This document shows, piece by piece, positions 1-6,654 of a stretch of 9,903 bases of DNA (position 1 is its first letter; each line of letters opens with the position of its first letter). The stretch is from DASUKM01 sp036278735 (GTDB lineage Bacteria; Acidobacteriota; Vicinamibacteria; Vicinamibacterales; 2-12-FULL-66-21), in the NCBI GenBank assembly GCA_036278735.1, contig DASUKM010000034.1, positions 1 through 9,903 of the forward strand, read 5' to 3'. The position numbers and the translations under genes are program-made. Below the pieces are notes generated by a model. That model was not told where the DNA came from. It did not search any database and saw nothing but the letters and a program-made list of their open reading frames with translations.

Positions 1-726
1 CACCGTGAGGCGGCTCTCGCCCGCCGCGCCGGCCGGACGAGCCAGGTACTCGCCCGCCAGCAGCCAGTCGCCTTCGAGGTAGGCGTGGCCGTCCATGTGC
101 TTGCCGGGGTCGCGGTAGGTCGATGCCTGGTCCGGCTGCACGGCGTCGACGTTGGCGATCATGCCGCGCTGGTAGCCCAGGTACAGCTCGGGCGTCACGC
201 GATAGCACACCGCGCCCGGCCGGTCCTCCTCGCGCACCGGCTCCATCAGCCCGGGCAGCAGGATCTCCGGGAACTGCTCCCGCAGCAGCTGCTGGATCGC
301 CTGCTCCGTCTCGCCGTAGCCGCCCTCGCCGAAGTGGTAGTAACGCAGGTACCCGTTGCCGTCGATGAGGTACTTCGCCGGCCAGTAGCGGTTCGCGTAC
401 GCCTGCCAGATCGCGTATTCGTTGTCGAGCACCACCGGATATGTGATGCCCTGCATGTGCACCTCGCGCGAAACGTTGCCCCCCTCGCGCGCGAACGAGA
501 ACTCCGGCGCGTGCACGCCGATCACCGTCAACCCCAAGTCCGCGTACCGGCGCCACCACTCCTTGACGTACGGCAGCGTCCGAAGGCAGTTCACGCACGT
601 GTAGTCCCAGAAGTCGATCAACACCACCCGGCCTCGCAGGTCCGCGATGCGTAGCGGGCCGCCCTGCAGCCAGGTAACGTCAAGTGGGAACTCGGGCGCG
701 CGGACGGGCCCCTGCTCTTCCTGCAT
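1..726 (-). CDS. DipZ-like thioredoxin-fold protein (redoxin), 3' end outside window
   Basis: Seen: 242 codons read leftward from an ATG at 726 with no stop before the window edge. The start has a strong ribosome site (AAAGGAGAG, 4 nt before the ATG). Residues 38-47 read DFWDYTCVNC, a thioredoxin-type C44-x-x-C47 pair, and WPAKYLID at 115-122 supplies the cis-proline (P116). From about residue 175 the segment PELYLGYQRG and a later GDWLLAGEYL resemble the C-terminal beta domain of DipZ-family proteins. Known: DipZ joins a DsbD-like membrane domain to such a redoxin and passes reducing power across the membrane. Here there is no membrane domain and no hydrophobic leader, so I infer a stand-alone, probably cytosolic thiol-disulfide protein. 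It is divergent from the M50 protease gene across 170 nt. The family assignment is good; substrate and partners are unknown. Confidence 0.85.
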   Translation of the reverse strand, partial: MQEEQGPVRAPEFPLDVTWLQGGPLRIADLRGRVVLIDFWDYTCVNCLRTLPYVKEWWRRYADLGLTVIGVHAPEFSFAREGGNVSREVHMQGITYPVVLDNEYAIWQAYANRYWPAKYLIDGNGYLRYYHFGEGGYGETEQAIQQLLREQFPEILLPGLMEPVREEDRPGAVCYRVTPELYLGYQRGMIANVDAVQPDQASTYRDPGKHMDGHAYLEGDWLLAGEYLARPAGAAGESRLTV

Positions 727-896
727 GCTTCTCTCCTTTATCTTTATCGAGAGTGTATCCCTGCCTGCCGCTGATGTTGCAGCCGTCAATCGAGTGGCGC
801 GCTCCCGGGACGCTTCCCGCCGGGTGAGGGGCGCAGGGAGTCCCCGCAGGCTAGACTGATGTTGTCCCCCGCCTCTACCGGCCGGGAAGAGGTCCC

Positions 897-2039
897 ATGT
901 TTCGCGGCAACATCAGCATCGGTTCGATCTTCGGCATCCCCCTCGAGATCAACGTCTCGTGGTTCCTGACGCTCGCGCTCTTCACTGCGCTCCTCGGCGC
1001 GCAGGTGTATCCCGACTTCGTCCGCGACCAACCGGCGTGGTTCTACTGGTCGCTCGCGTTCGTCAGCGGCGTCTTCTTCTTCGCATCGATCATCATCCAT
1101 GAGCTGGCCCACAGCATCGTCGCGAAGCGCAGCGGCATCCCCGTGCGCGCGATCACGCTCTTCATGCTCGGCGGCGTCTCGCAGATCACGCGCGAAGCCC
1201 GTCGCCCCGCCGTCGAGTTCGTGATGGCGGTCGTCGGGCCGCTGACCAGCGTGCTGCTGTCGGTCATCTTCCTCGGGCTCGCCTTCACGCCCGGCCTGCG
1301 CGACAACCGCACCGAGGTCATGTGGGAGTGGCTCTTCCTCATGAACCTCTCGCTCGCCGTCGTCAACATGGCCCCCGGCTTCCCCCTCGACGGCGGCCGC
1401 GTCCTCCGCTCCGCGCTGTGGGGCATCACAGGCAACTACCGCCGCGCGACGCAGTGGGCGTCGTTCGTCGGCCGCGCGATGGCGTACGGGCTGATCGCGG
1501 TCGGGCTGCTCGCGGTCGTGCAGGTCGTCACCTGGTTCGACCCGTTCAGCGGCCTCTGGTTCGTCCTCGTCGGGCTCTTCCTCGATAACGCGGCGCGCCA
1601 GTCATGGCGCCAGACGCAGATGCTCGAAGAGCTGCGCACGCGCCGCGCCTCGAGCGTCATGCAGACGCTGCTCCCGCGCGTCGAGCCCGACATGGACCTG
1701 CTGCACGCGATGAGCCGCTTCTACCACCCGGAGCACGGCTTGTGCGCCTTCGTCATCGACCCGGAGGAGGACCGCGTGGTCGGCATGGTCACCGACGCCG
1801 AGCTCAACCAGGTCCCGCGCGAGCGCTGGCCGAAGGTGCGCGTCGGGCAGGTGATGCGCCCCGTCGGCGCCGTCGCCACCGCGAGCGGCGAGACCGACCT
1901 CGCGAGCGTCCTCGAGCAGATGGACGGCACCCAGCAGACGCACGTTCCCGTCGTCGAAGACGGCCGCCTCATGGGCTGGGTCAGCCGCGCCCGCATCGCC
2001 GCCACCCCCCGCCGCGCCTACCGCACCAGCAGCGCCTGA
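897..2039 (+). CDS. Site-2 protease family (M50) zinc metalloprotease with C-terminal CBS pair
   Basis: Intramembrane zinc protease of 380 residues. Seen: H68-E-L-A-H72 in a hydrophobic segment gives the HExxH zinc site. The second family motif, N157-M-A-P-G-F-P-L-D165-G-G, supplies the third zinc ligand (D165). About six hydrophobic segments lie between residues 20 and 230. Two CBS modules follow, at about 253-305 (starting VMQTLLP) and 316-372 (starting VGQVMRP, with the core THVPVVEDGRLMGWV). Known: M50 enzymes of this architecture cleave membrane proteins within or near the membrane, and CBS pairs usually bind adenine nucleotides. Inferred: activity may be gated by energy state; the substrate is unknown. 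The start is the ATG at 897, preceded by GGAAGAGG. A weak -10-like TAGACT lies at 852-857 without a good -35. The 3' end is 14 nt from the convergent DsbA-type gene, with no terminator between them. Confidence 0.92.
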   Translation: MFRGNISIGSIFGIPLEINVSWFLTLALFTALLGAQVYPDFVRDQPAWFYWSLAFVSGVFFFASIIIHELAHSIVAKRSGIPVRAITLFMLGGVSQITREARRPAVEFVMAVVGPLTSVLLSVIFLGLAFTPGLRDNRTEVMWEWLFLMNLSLAVVNMAPGFPLDGGRVLRSALWGITGNYRRATQWASFVGRAMAYGLIAVGLLAVVQVVTWFDPFSGLWFVLVGLFLDNAARQSWRQTQMLEELRTRRASSVMQTLLPRVEPDMDLLHAMSRFYHPEHGLCAFVIDPEEDRVVGMVTDAELNQVPRERWPKVRVGQVMRPVGAVATASGETDLASVLEQMDGTQQTHVPVVEDGRLMGWVSRARIAATPRRAYRTSSA

Positions 2040-2053
2040 TCGCTCGTCGCGTC

Positions 2054-2827
2054 CTACGGCGCCAGCTTCGCGTCGATCGCCGCCTTTACCGTCGCATAGT
2101 CCGGCGGCGCGATGAGATACGTCCCGCCGATGTTGAGCACGGGGATGCCCGGCCCGCCGCCCGCCTGCACCGTCGCGTTGGCGCTCGCGTAGCTCGCGCT
2201 GCTGTCGCCGAGGTGCATGAATTCGTTCGTCGAGGCATCGACCTCCGCCTGGTGCTGGTTCGAGTCGAGGCACGCAGATAGCTTTCCGATATCCACGCCC
2301 GTCGGCGTGAGCGCAGACTCCATGCGCGCCTTCGTGTACGTCGCCGCGTCATCCGAGTAGTTCTGGTACAGCGCGAAGTACGCGTCCCAGAACTTCCCCT
2401 GGTCCGCCGCACACCGCCCCGCCTCGTGCGCGATGTCGGCCGGCCCGCCGCCGAGCGCCGTGTCGTGGAACGTGATCATCACCCGCCCGCCGGCGACGTA
2501 CTCACCGATGATCTGCGGGAAGACATCGAGCGCGAAGTCACGGCAGTGGGCGCAGAGGAAGTTCTGGTAGAGGTCGATCTTCAACGGCGCGCTCGCGCTG
2601 CCGAGCGTCTGCCCGTTCTGCGGGATCGTGTTCACGAGCGATGTAAACGGCGGCCGCGTCCCCGTGCTCGTCACACCACCCGCGCCCGAGCAGCTGGCCG
2701 CAGCCGTCGCGGCGGCGCCGCAGGCGTTCACGCCCGTTGTGGCCGTCTTCGAGCCGCCGCTGCTGCCCCCGCAGCTCATGGCCAGGACGACGGAAACGAC
2801 GAGGACCAGCCCCAGCGAAACGCGCAT
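2054..2827 (-). CDS. DsbA-family thiol-disulfide oxidoreductase lipoprotein
   Basis: A 257-residue extracytoplasmic thioredoxin-fold protein. I chose the ATG at 2827 because AAAGGA (2836-2841) lies 8 nt before it; the ATG at 2836 overlaps that site, and the one at 2854 has no ribosome site and would put charged residues before the signal. Seen: a signal peptide with a lipobox-like AMSC ending at C19, then a Gly/Ser/Ala-rich linker; LYQNFLCAHCRDF carries the active pair C92-A-H-C95 (CPHC in DsbA itself); GGPGIPVLNIGG holds the cis-proline P229. C139 and C186 are extra cysteines in the helical insert. Known: relatives such as BdbD form or rearrange disulfides in exported proteins. Inferred: it is anchored outside the membrane and may act on cysteine-containing exported proteins such as the stalk protein encoded just upstream on the same strand. 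It has its own promoter. Confidence 0.9.
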   Translation of the reverse strand: MRVSLGLVLVVSVVLAMSCGGSSGGSKTATTGVNACGAAATAAASCSGAGGVTSTGTRPPFTSLVNTIPQNGQTLGSASAPLKIDLYQNFLCAHCRDFALDVFPQIIGEYVAGGRVMITFHDTALGGGPADIAHEAGRCAADQGKFWDAYFALYQNYSDDAATYTKARMESALTPTGVDIGKLSACLDSNQHQAEVDASTNEFMHLGDSSASYASANATVQAGGGPGIPVLNIGGTYLIAPPDYATVKAAIDAKLAP

Positions 2828-2918
2828 GACGAACATCCTTTGTGGAGCCCGCACCGGCGATCGTGATCCCGCCCGGCTCTACCGTGATGTAGCGCACCCG
2901 GCGCCGTAGACGCAGCAC

Positions 2919-2947
2919 CTTATATGCGGCAGCACGGCCGCTGTCAA
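2919..2947 (-). promoter_or_regulatory. Sigma-70-type promoter of the DsbA-type lipoprotein gene
   Basis: Read on the minus strand: -35 TTGACA (2947-2942), a 17-nt spacer, then -10 TATAAG (2924-2919). The -35 matches consensus fully and the -10 at five of six positions. Transcription would begin near 2912, giving a leader of about 85 nt before the ATG at 2827. The heptamer GTGCTGC (minus strand) occurs at 2935-2929 and again at 2918-2912, exactly 17 nt apart and flanking the -10. The spacer also holds the inverted repeat GCGGC-N6-GCCGC. Either could be an operator; that is inference. Confidence 0.75.
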
Positions 2948-3073
2948 CCGGCACGCGATCGATGCGCGGACCCGCGCCGCCGTCGGCCGCCGCCAGCGAC
3001 GAGCGGCCGCACCCACGGCGCTCGGAGAGGAGCGACCAGCCACAAGCCTGCTGAATGTCCGGAATGCAGTTCA

Positions 3074-3121
3074 CCTCTCCACAGCCTGGAGAGGGGTTGG
3101 GGGAGAGGTAGCGCGCAGCGC
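3074..3121. repeat. REP-like palindrome plus GCGCGCAGCGC, possible weak terminator
   Basis: CCTCTCC (3074-3080) and GGAGAGG (3088-3094) form a perfect 7-bp stem with a 7-nt loop, followed by the G-rich tract GGGTTGGGGGAGAGG and then GCGCGCAGCGC at 3111-3121. It lies about 40 nt beyond the stop codon of the stalk-protein gene on the minus strand, but no T-run follows, so it is not a classical intrinsic terminator. Its make-up resembles dispersed REP-type intergenic palindromes, and a similar arrangement occurs at 9299-9344. Confidence 0.5.
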
Positions 3122-3134
3122 TGGTGCGCGCCGG

Positions 3135-5054
3135 CTACCGCCGTCCGTGCCGGCAGATAGGCGCCTCCAGCGCGATCAGCAGGTCGTCCATATCGATGCG
3201 CCCGTCGTGGTTCAGGTCGTACGCGGCGCGGTACCGGCGCCCCTGCTCGCGTGCGCTCATCGATCGAAGGATGCCCAGCGCCAGCCGCACCTTCTGCCCG
3301 AAGCTCACGCACGCGCCCGTACCCGGCGTCGCCGTCGCGGTTGCCACCGAGGTGTCGGTCGGGGCGGGCGTGTCAGTCGAAGTCGCCGTATCCGTCGGGA
3401 TCGGCGTATCGGTCGATGTCGCCGTCACGGTCGCTGTATCAGTCGCGGTTGCTGCTGCCGTCGGTGTGCTGGTCGCGGTCGCGATCGGCGTGTCCGTCGC
3501 CGTCGCGGTCGCGGTCGCGGTCGCCGTGGCCGTCGCCGTGGCCGTCGTCGTGTCGGTCGCGGTTGGTGTCGCCGTGCTGGTCGCCGTCGCGGTCGGCGTG
3601 TCCGTCGCCGTCGCGGTCGGCGTGTTCGTTGCCGTTGGCGACGAGGTGGCGGTCGCGGCCGCGCACGTCACCGCGATCTGCTGCACGAGCGTGCCCGCCG
3701 TGACCGTCACGACGACGCCCGTCGTCACGCCCGACAGCGGCGTGACCGTACTCGTCGCAACGCCGTTCTCGTCCGTCGTCGCGGTCACCGGGTTCGCCAC
3801 GCCCATCGATACGACGCTGAAGGTCACCGGGTTGCCGGCCGCCACCGGATCGCCATTGGCATCCGTGATCGTCGCCGTGACCGCCGAAGACGACACGCCG
3901 TCGCACGGCACCGACGCCGGCTCCGCCTTCAGCGACATCGCCGCCGGTACCCCGACCACCGTGAAGTCCACGCTCGTCGTCGCCTCGACCGCGTTCGGGT
4001 CAAAGCCGGCGATTGTCGCACCCGGGGTGGTGATGTCCTGACTGATCTGCGCCGTGACGGCGGACGTGCCAGTCGCCGTCGTCCCGCAGACGACGTTCGG
4101 CGCACCGACACCCAGCGGACCGAGGTCGAGCGTTGGCGTCCAACTGCTCGCCAACACCGCCTTCGTCGCGTCGTCCGTGGCCCAGCTGATGATCGCGCCG
4201 GTCACCGCGTGCCCCTCGCTGTCTCTCGCCACCGCGACCAGCGACGCACGCTCGGCCGTTGCGTTTGCCGCGTCCAGTCCCGCTTCATCGGGCGCCAGCG
4301 GGCACTCGCCCGGATCGGCGAGCCGCCCGTTTCCGTTGAGGTCGTGTACGCCGTCCTGGATCGTCGACTCCGTGCGTGTGATCTCAACCGTCTGCGGCTC
4401 GCCCACCACCGTGAAGTCGATCGTCGAGCCGGTCGCCGGCGGCTGCGATACGGTGACCGTCCCCGGCCCGATCGGCGCGACGTCCGTCCCAACGTGCGCC
4501 AGCAACTTCACCGCGACCACGCCGTCCCCGCCCGTCGCGCCGGACGCGCAGTCCGGGTCAACCGTCGCGCTGTCGCACGTCCACGTCGTCCCGAGGCTGT
4601 TGCCCGCGTTGTCAACGAACCCACCCGCGTTCGTCGTGAACGTCACCGCTCCCTGCGCGGGCACGAAGGCGATGATCCACAGCCCCTGGAAGCCGGGCGG
4701 CGTGCACGGGTTGCCGCTGCAGTCGTCGAGCTGGTGCACCTGGTTGCCGTCAAGGTCGACGTCGGCGAAATCCGCCGGTGTGATCGCGCCGTCGTTATTC
4801 ACATCCTGCACGTCCATGTTGCCCTGCGAAGAGAGGTCGAGGCAGGACAAACCGGTGACAGCATTCATTGTCGCGCGGAGCACGAAGCAGATCCCCGGCG
4901 AGATCGCGAGCACCGGGATATCGCCCGTCGCGTCCGCCGGCGCCGCGAGCGCGGTCGAAGGAGGCGCCGCCGTCGCGCTGAGCGCCGTCACCGGTCCGGC
5001 GATCAGCGCCGCACCGCACACCACCATGAAGAAGAGCACGAACCGCTGCACCAT
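3135..5054 (-). CDS. Exported Ig-like/dockerin-like protein with Thr-rich stalk
   Basis: Function not known. A 639-residue secreted protein. The start ATG at 5054 has AAGGAG 9 nt upstream, and residues 1-25 form a signal peptide. Seen in order: an EF-hand/dockerin-type loop D84-x-N-x-D-G-x-I-x-x-x-D95; a beta-rich region; a second loop-like DLNGNGRLADPGE at 238-250; two copies of a DFTVVGxP junction (213-220 and 363-370), suggesting duplicated Ig-like units; a clearer invasin/Big-type domain at about 372-464 (ITDANGDPVAAGNPVTF); a Thr/Ala/Pro-rich stalk at about 465-580; and a C-terminal tail with the loop D613-L-N-H-D-G-R-I-D-M-D-D624 between C591 and C634. There is no LPXTG motif or C-terminal membrane segment. 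Known: Big domains are adhesive or structural, and dockerins bind cohesins. I infer a cell-surface or secreted scaffold/adhesin; the lone terminal loop may not be a true dockerin. Confidence 0.85.
   Translation of the reverse strand: MVQRFVLFFMVVCGAALIAGPVTALSATAAPPSTALAAPADATGDIPVLAISPGICFVLRATMNAVTGLSCLDLSSQGNMDVQDVNNDGAITPADFADVDLDGNQVHQLDDCSGNPCTPPGFQGLWIIAFVPAQGAVTFTTNAGGFVDNAGNSLGTTWTCDSATVDPDCASGATGGDGVVAVKLLAHVGTDVAPIGPGTVTVSQPPATGSTIDFTVVGEPQTVEITRTESTIQDGVHDLNGNGRLADPGECPLAPDEAGLDAANATAERASLVAVARDSEGHAVTGAIISWATDDATKAVLASSWTPTLDLGPLGVGAPNVVCGTTATGTSAVTAQISQDITTPGATIAGFDPNAVEATTSVDFTVVGVPAAMSLKAEPASVPCDGVSSSAVTATITDANGDPVAAGNPVTFSVVSMGVANPVTATTDENGVATSTVTPLSGVTTGVVVTVTAGTLVQQIAVTCAAATATSSPTATNTPTATATDTPTATATSTATPTATDTTTATATATATATATATATDTPIATATSTPTAAATATDTATVTATSTDTPIPTDTATSTDTPAPTDTSVATATATPGTGACVSFGQKVRLALGILRSMSAREQGRRYRAAYDLNHDGRIDMDDLLIALEAPICRHGRR
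3315..3662 (-). repeat. Low-complexity Thr/Ala/Pro-encoding tract inside the stalk-protein gene
   Basis: About 116 codons made almost only of Thr, Ala, Ser, Pro and Asp, with a core of alternating Thr-Ala near 3480-3550. On the plus strand it reads as degenerate GTCGCG/GCCGTC hexamers. Such tracts form extended, often glycosylated linkers between surface domains. The repetition could expand or contract by slippage in six-base steps without breaking the frame. It also produces a long Val/Ala-rich frame on the opposite strand, which is an artefact. Confidence 0.8.
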
Positions 5055-5205
5055 GCCTGCACGCTCCTTGCCGCGATGCTAATCGCACACGACACGCTCC
5101 GTGCGGGATGGAGCGGATTCACGGTTAGGGGGGCGCTTCCGGACGACACCGGCGCTCATACGTCGCCACCGGCCGAGCATGCCTATCGCACCCCGAGAGA
5201 TCGCG

Positions 5206-5234
5206 ATCATACGCCGGATCGAACCAGCGTACAA
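5206..5234 (-). promoter_or_regulatory. Sigma-70-type promoter of the stalk-protein gene
   Basis: On the minus strand: -35 TTGTAC (5234-5229), a 17-nt spacer, then -10 TATGAT (5211-5206). Four of six and five of six bases match consensus. Transcription would start near 5199, leaving a leader of about 145 nt before the ATG at 5054. The spacer holds an imperfect inverted repeat, GCTGG-N6-CCGGC, which also mimics a tRNA T-arm but has a 6-nt loop and no surrounding tRNA. Confidence 0.65.
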
Positions 5235-5346
5235 GAGCCACCCCTCGGTCGGACTGCGAACGAGCGCCCGTCAATTAGGAGGCGTCGAGCCATGTTGGCG
5301 ATGTTGCAGGCATTAGGGGCTAGAAGCCCGGCCCGGTCGTTCCTGC

Positions 5347-5378
5347 CCTGCCCGGCTACGGTGAGCCCGCACGGCAGG
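5347..5378 (-). terminator. Hairpin after the coiled-coil gene, terminator without U-tract
   Basis: Read on the minus strand, CCTGCC and GGCAGG form a 6-bp outer stem enclosing an inner GGCT/AGCC stem. It begins 17 nt past the stop codon of the coiled-coil gene (5395-5397), at the end of the apparent operon. No run of T follows, so termination here would be weak or need another factor. The placement is the main support. Confidence 0.4.
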
Positions 5379-5394
5379 CCCGTTCGCGCAGCGC

Positions 5395-6006
5395 CTACTT
5401 CGCGCCGGCCGCCGCGACCGGCCGCGTCTCCAGCGAGTCGAGCGCCGTCCGCACGTTCTGCGTGAACAGCTCGAGCTGCTCGCTCAGGCGGCGCAGCATC
5501 TCCGTCGCGTAGCGGTCGGCTTCGTCCATCTGCTCGTTCGCCAGCTTCTCGGCTTCCGCCATCCGTGCTTTCGCGCGCATCTCCGTGTCCGCGAGCATGC
5601 GGTCGCCGCGCGCCTCGGCCTCGCGCACCAGCATCTCACTGCGCGCCGTCGCCTCCCGCACCAGCGAGTCGTGCTCGAGCAGCTCGTCGATCTGCTCCTG
5701 CGCGCGGCGAAGCTTGATCTGCGCCTCTTCCTCCGCGCGCTGCAGCACCTCGTCGCGGCGACGAAGGATGTCCTCCGCCTCCTTGATCTCGTTCGGCAGC
5801 GCCGCGCGCATCTGGTCGACGAGGTCCAGCAGCCGCCGCCGGTCGACGACGACGCCCGCGCCGATCGGCATTCTGCGGCCTTCGGCGACCATCTCTTCGA
5901 GCCGGTCAATCAGGTGTAGGGAATCGATGGCGCACCTCCCTGCTCTTGCCCGGCCACCCTGCCGCGGCTTCCGCGAACGGGCGGCCACGCGCGCCGTCCC
6001 TGCCAC
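5395..6006 (-). CDS. DivIVA-like coiled-coil protein; true start probably an ATC at 5928
   Basis: The coordinates give the longest frame, from a GTG at 6006 (203 residues), but the conserved protein probably begins at 5928. From there it reads I-D-S-L-H-L-I-D-R-L-E-E-M-V, like the usual start of this small Chloroflexota family; GGGAGG (5935-5940) lies 6 nt before the ATC codon at 5926-5928. The 26 residues before it are Arg/Gly-rich and look untranslated, and the GTG at 6006 has no ribosome site. Seen: a short N-terminal domain with VVVDRRRLLDLVDQMRAALP, then a charged Glu/Arg/Ala coiled coil over most of the rest, ending in an Ala-rich tail. There is no signal peptide or membrane segment. 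Known: such proteins are annotated as DivIVA-like or ATP-synthase-B-like. A role in cell division or envelope organisation is inference. It is the last gene of the rsmD-coaD cluster. Confidence 0.75.
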   Translation of the reverse strand: MAGTARVAARSRKPRQGGRARAGRCAIDSLHLIDRLEEMVAEGRRMPIGAGVVVDRRRLLDLVDQMRAALPNEIKEAEDILRRRDEVLQRAEEEAQIKLRRAQEQIDELLEHDSLVREATARSEMLVREAEARGDRMLADTEMRAKARMAEAEKLANEQMDEADRYATEMLRRLSEQLELFTQNVRTALDSLETRPVAAAGAK

Positions 6007-6057
6007 CGGGACGGCCTGCGATCCTCGATTCGGTCCTTCGTCGTGTGCCGGAAGTCG

Positions 6058-6540
6058 TCAAATCGGCTTCGCGAACTTCGCCTTGATCGCCTTCGCGACG
6101 TGCTCCGGCACCAGATCGCTCACATCATACCCGAGCGATGAAACTTCGCGGATGCGGGTGCCGCTGATGAACAGGTGCTCCAGGCTCGCCATCATGTAAA
6201 TCGACTCGATGCCGGGCGCCATCTTCTTGTTCATCAGCGCCATGTCGAACTCCGCCTCAAAGTCCGTCACCGCGCGCATCGACCGCACGATCACGTCGGC
6301 ACCCCGCTCCTTCGCGAAGTCGACCGTGAGGCCCGAATAGGCGCACACCTGGATGTGGTCGTACTCTTTGACCGCCTCAGTGAACATCGCAACGCGCTCC
6401 TCCGTGGAGAACAGGTAGTTCTGCCGCAACTCGACGACGGCGACAATCACCCGGTCGAACAGCTTCGCCGCGCGCCGCGCGATATCGCGGTGACCATTGG
6501 TCACCGGATCGAAGCGCCCCGGGAAGATCGCCAGCGTCAC
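6058..6540 (-). CDS. coaD: Pantetheine-phosphate adenylyltransferase (coenzyme A synthesis)
   Basis: Transfers AMP from ATP to 4'-phosphopantetheine, giving dephospho-CoA, the penultimate step of CoA synthesis, in the cytosol. The length of 160 residues is normal. Seen: FPGRFDPVTNGHRDI at 6-20 contains the T-x-G-H nucleotidyltransferase motif (H17); ADVIVRSMRAVTDFEAEF and ALMNKKMAP are the family core; ISGTRIREV at 125-133 is the C-terminal ATP-binding motif. The start is a GTG at 6540 with GGGAGG 4 nt upstream. Odd points: R9 occupies the position of Ser/Thr in PG(S/T)FDP, and the loop VVELRQNYLF is one residue shorter than in E. coli and lacks the lysine (K42 in E. coli) that binds the substrate. 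It lies 114 nt downstream of rsmD, separated by a heptamer repeat, and is probably co-transcribed. Confidence 0.95.
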   Translation of the reverse strand: MTLAIFPGRFDPVTNGHRDIARRAAKLFDRVIVAVVELRQNYLFSTEERVAMFTEAVKEYDHIQVCAYSGLTVDFAKERGADVIVRSMRAVTDFEAEFDMALMNKKMAPGIESIYMMASLEHLFISGTRIREVSSLGYDVSDLVPEHVAKAIKAKFAKPI

Positions 6541-6588
6541 GCCGCCTCCCGTTCATTCATAGAACAACGCGTCCCGCGCAGCGGTTCC

Positions 6589-6616
6589 AACATCCAACAT
6601 CTAACATCCAACATCC
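6589..6616. repeat. Heptanucleotide tandem repeat, four AACATCC units
   Basis: Four contiguous 7-nt units at 6589, 6596, 6603 and 6610: AACATCC, AACATCT, AACATCC, AACATCC. They lie between rsmD and coaD. The motif CGCGCAGCG at 6575-6583 ends 5 nt before the first unit. No coding role is apparent. Confidence 0.85.
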
Positions 6617-6654
6617 GCCCGATCATGCACCAGCACCCCGAGCCACCAGAACCG

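Larger units (their letters stand above)
2828..3134. other. Intergenic region between the stalk-protein and DsbA-type genes
   Basis: About 307 nt without a gene. It holds the DsbA-type promoter (2919-2947) and leader, and nearer the stalk-protein stop a palindrome followed by GCGCGCAGCGC (3074-3121). The leader (2828-2912) repeats ATCACG twice on the minus strand and can form small hairpins, but no known riboswitch pattern is recognisable. Short frames crossing it lack ribosome sites and are not called. Confidence 0.6.
5055..5394. other. Intergenic region between coiled-coil and stalk-protein genes
   Basis: About 340 nt. From the right it holds a hairpin just after the coiled-coil gene stop (5347-5378), a small GGGCT-AGA-AGCCC hairpin near 5318-5330, the promoter at 5206-5234 and a leader of about 145 nt. 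The leader is GC-rich with several possible stems, but I could match it to no known riboswitch class. On the plus strand a good ribosome site (TAGGAGG) precedes an ATG at 5292, but that frame soon runs antisense into the neighbouring gene and is not called. Confidence 0.55.

Noticed and set aside
757..790. A promoter for the redoxin gene (TTGACG at 784-789 and TACACT at 752-757, minus strand)
   Set aside because: The gap is 26 nt, too long for a sigma-70 promoter, and no better-spaced pair is visible.
2040..2053. A shared terminator between the convergent M50 and DsbA-type genes
   Set aside because: Only 14 nt separate the stop codons, and no hairpin or T-run is present there.
5055..5199. 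A possible riboswitch in the long leader of the stalk-protein gene
   Set aside because: I compared it by eye with common classes, including c-di-GMP and cobalamin, and found no conserved core. A covariance-model search would decide.
5212..5228. A tRNA T-arm-like sequence on the minus strand
   Set aside because: The loop is 6 nt instead of 7, and no acceptor, anticodon or D arms surround it. It is better explained as promoter spacer.
3147..5465. A 772-codon plus-strand frame opposite the stalk-protein gene
   Set aside because: It is Arg-rich with no domain signature or ribosome site, and is the exact antisense shadow of a convincing secreted protein with signal peptide and promoter.
5292..5465. 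A 57-codon plus-strand frame with a good TAGGAGG ribosome site
   Set aside because: Only its first 20 or so codons look unusual; the rest is antisense to the coiled-coil gene and Pro/Arg/Ala-rich. No promoter was found for it.
6589..6616. The repeat arrays as CRISPR
   Set aside because: Units are 7 nt and contiguous, with no spacers and no cas genes nearby.
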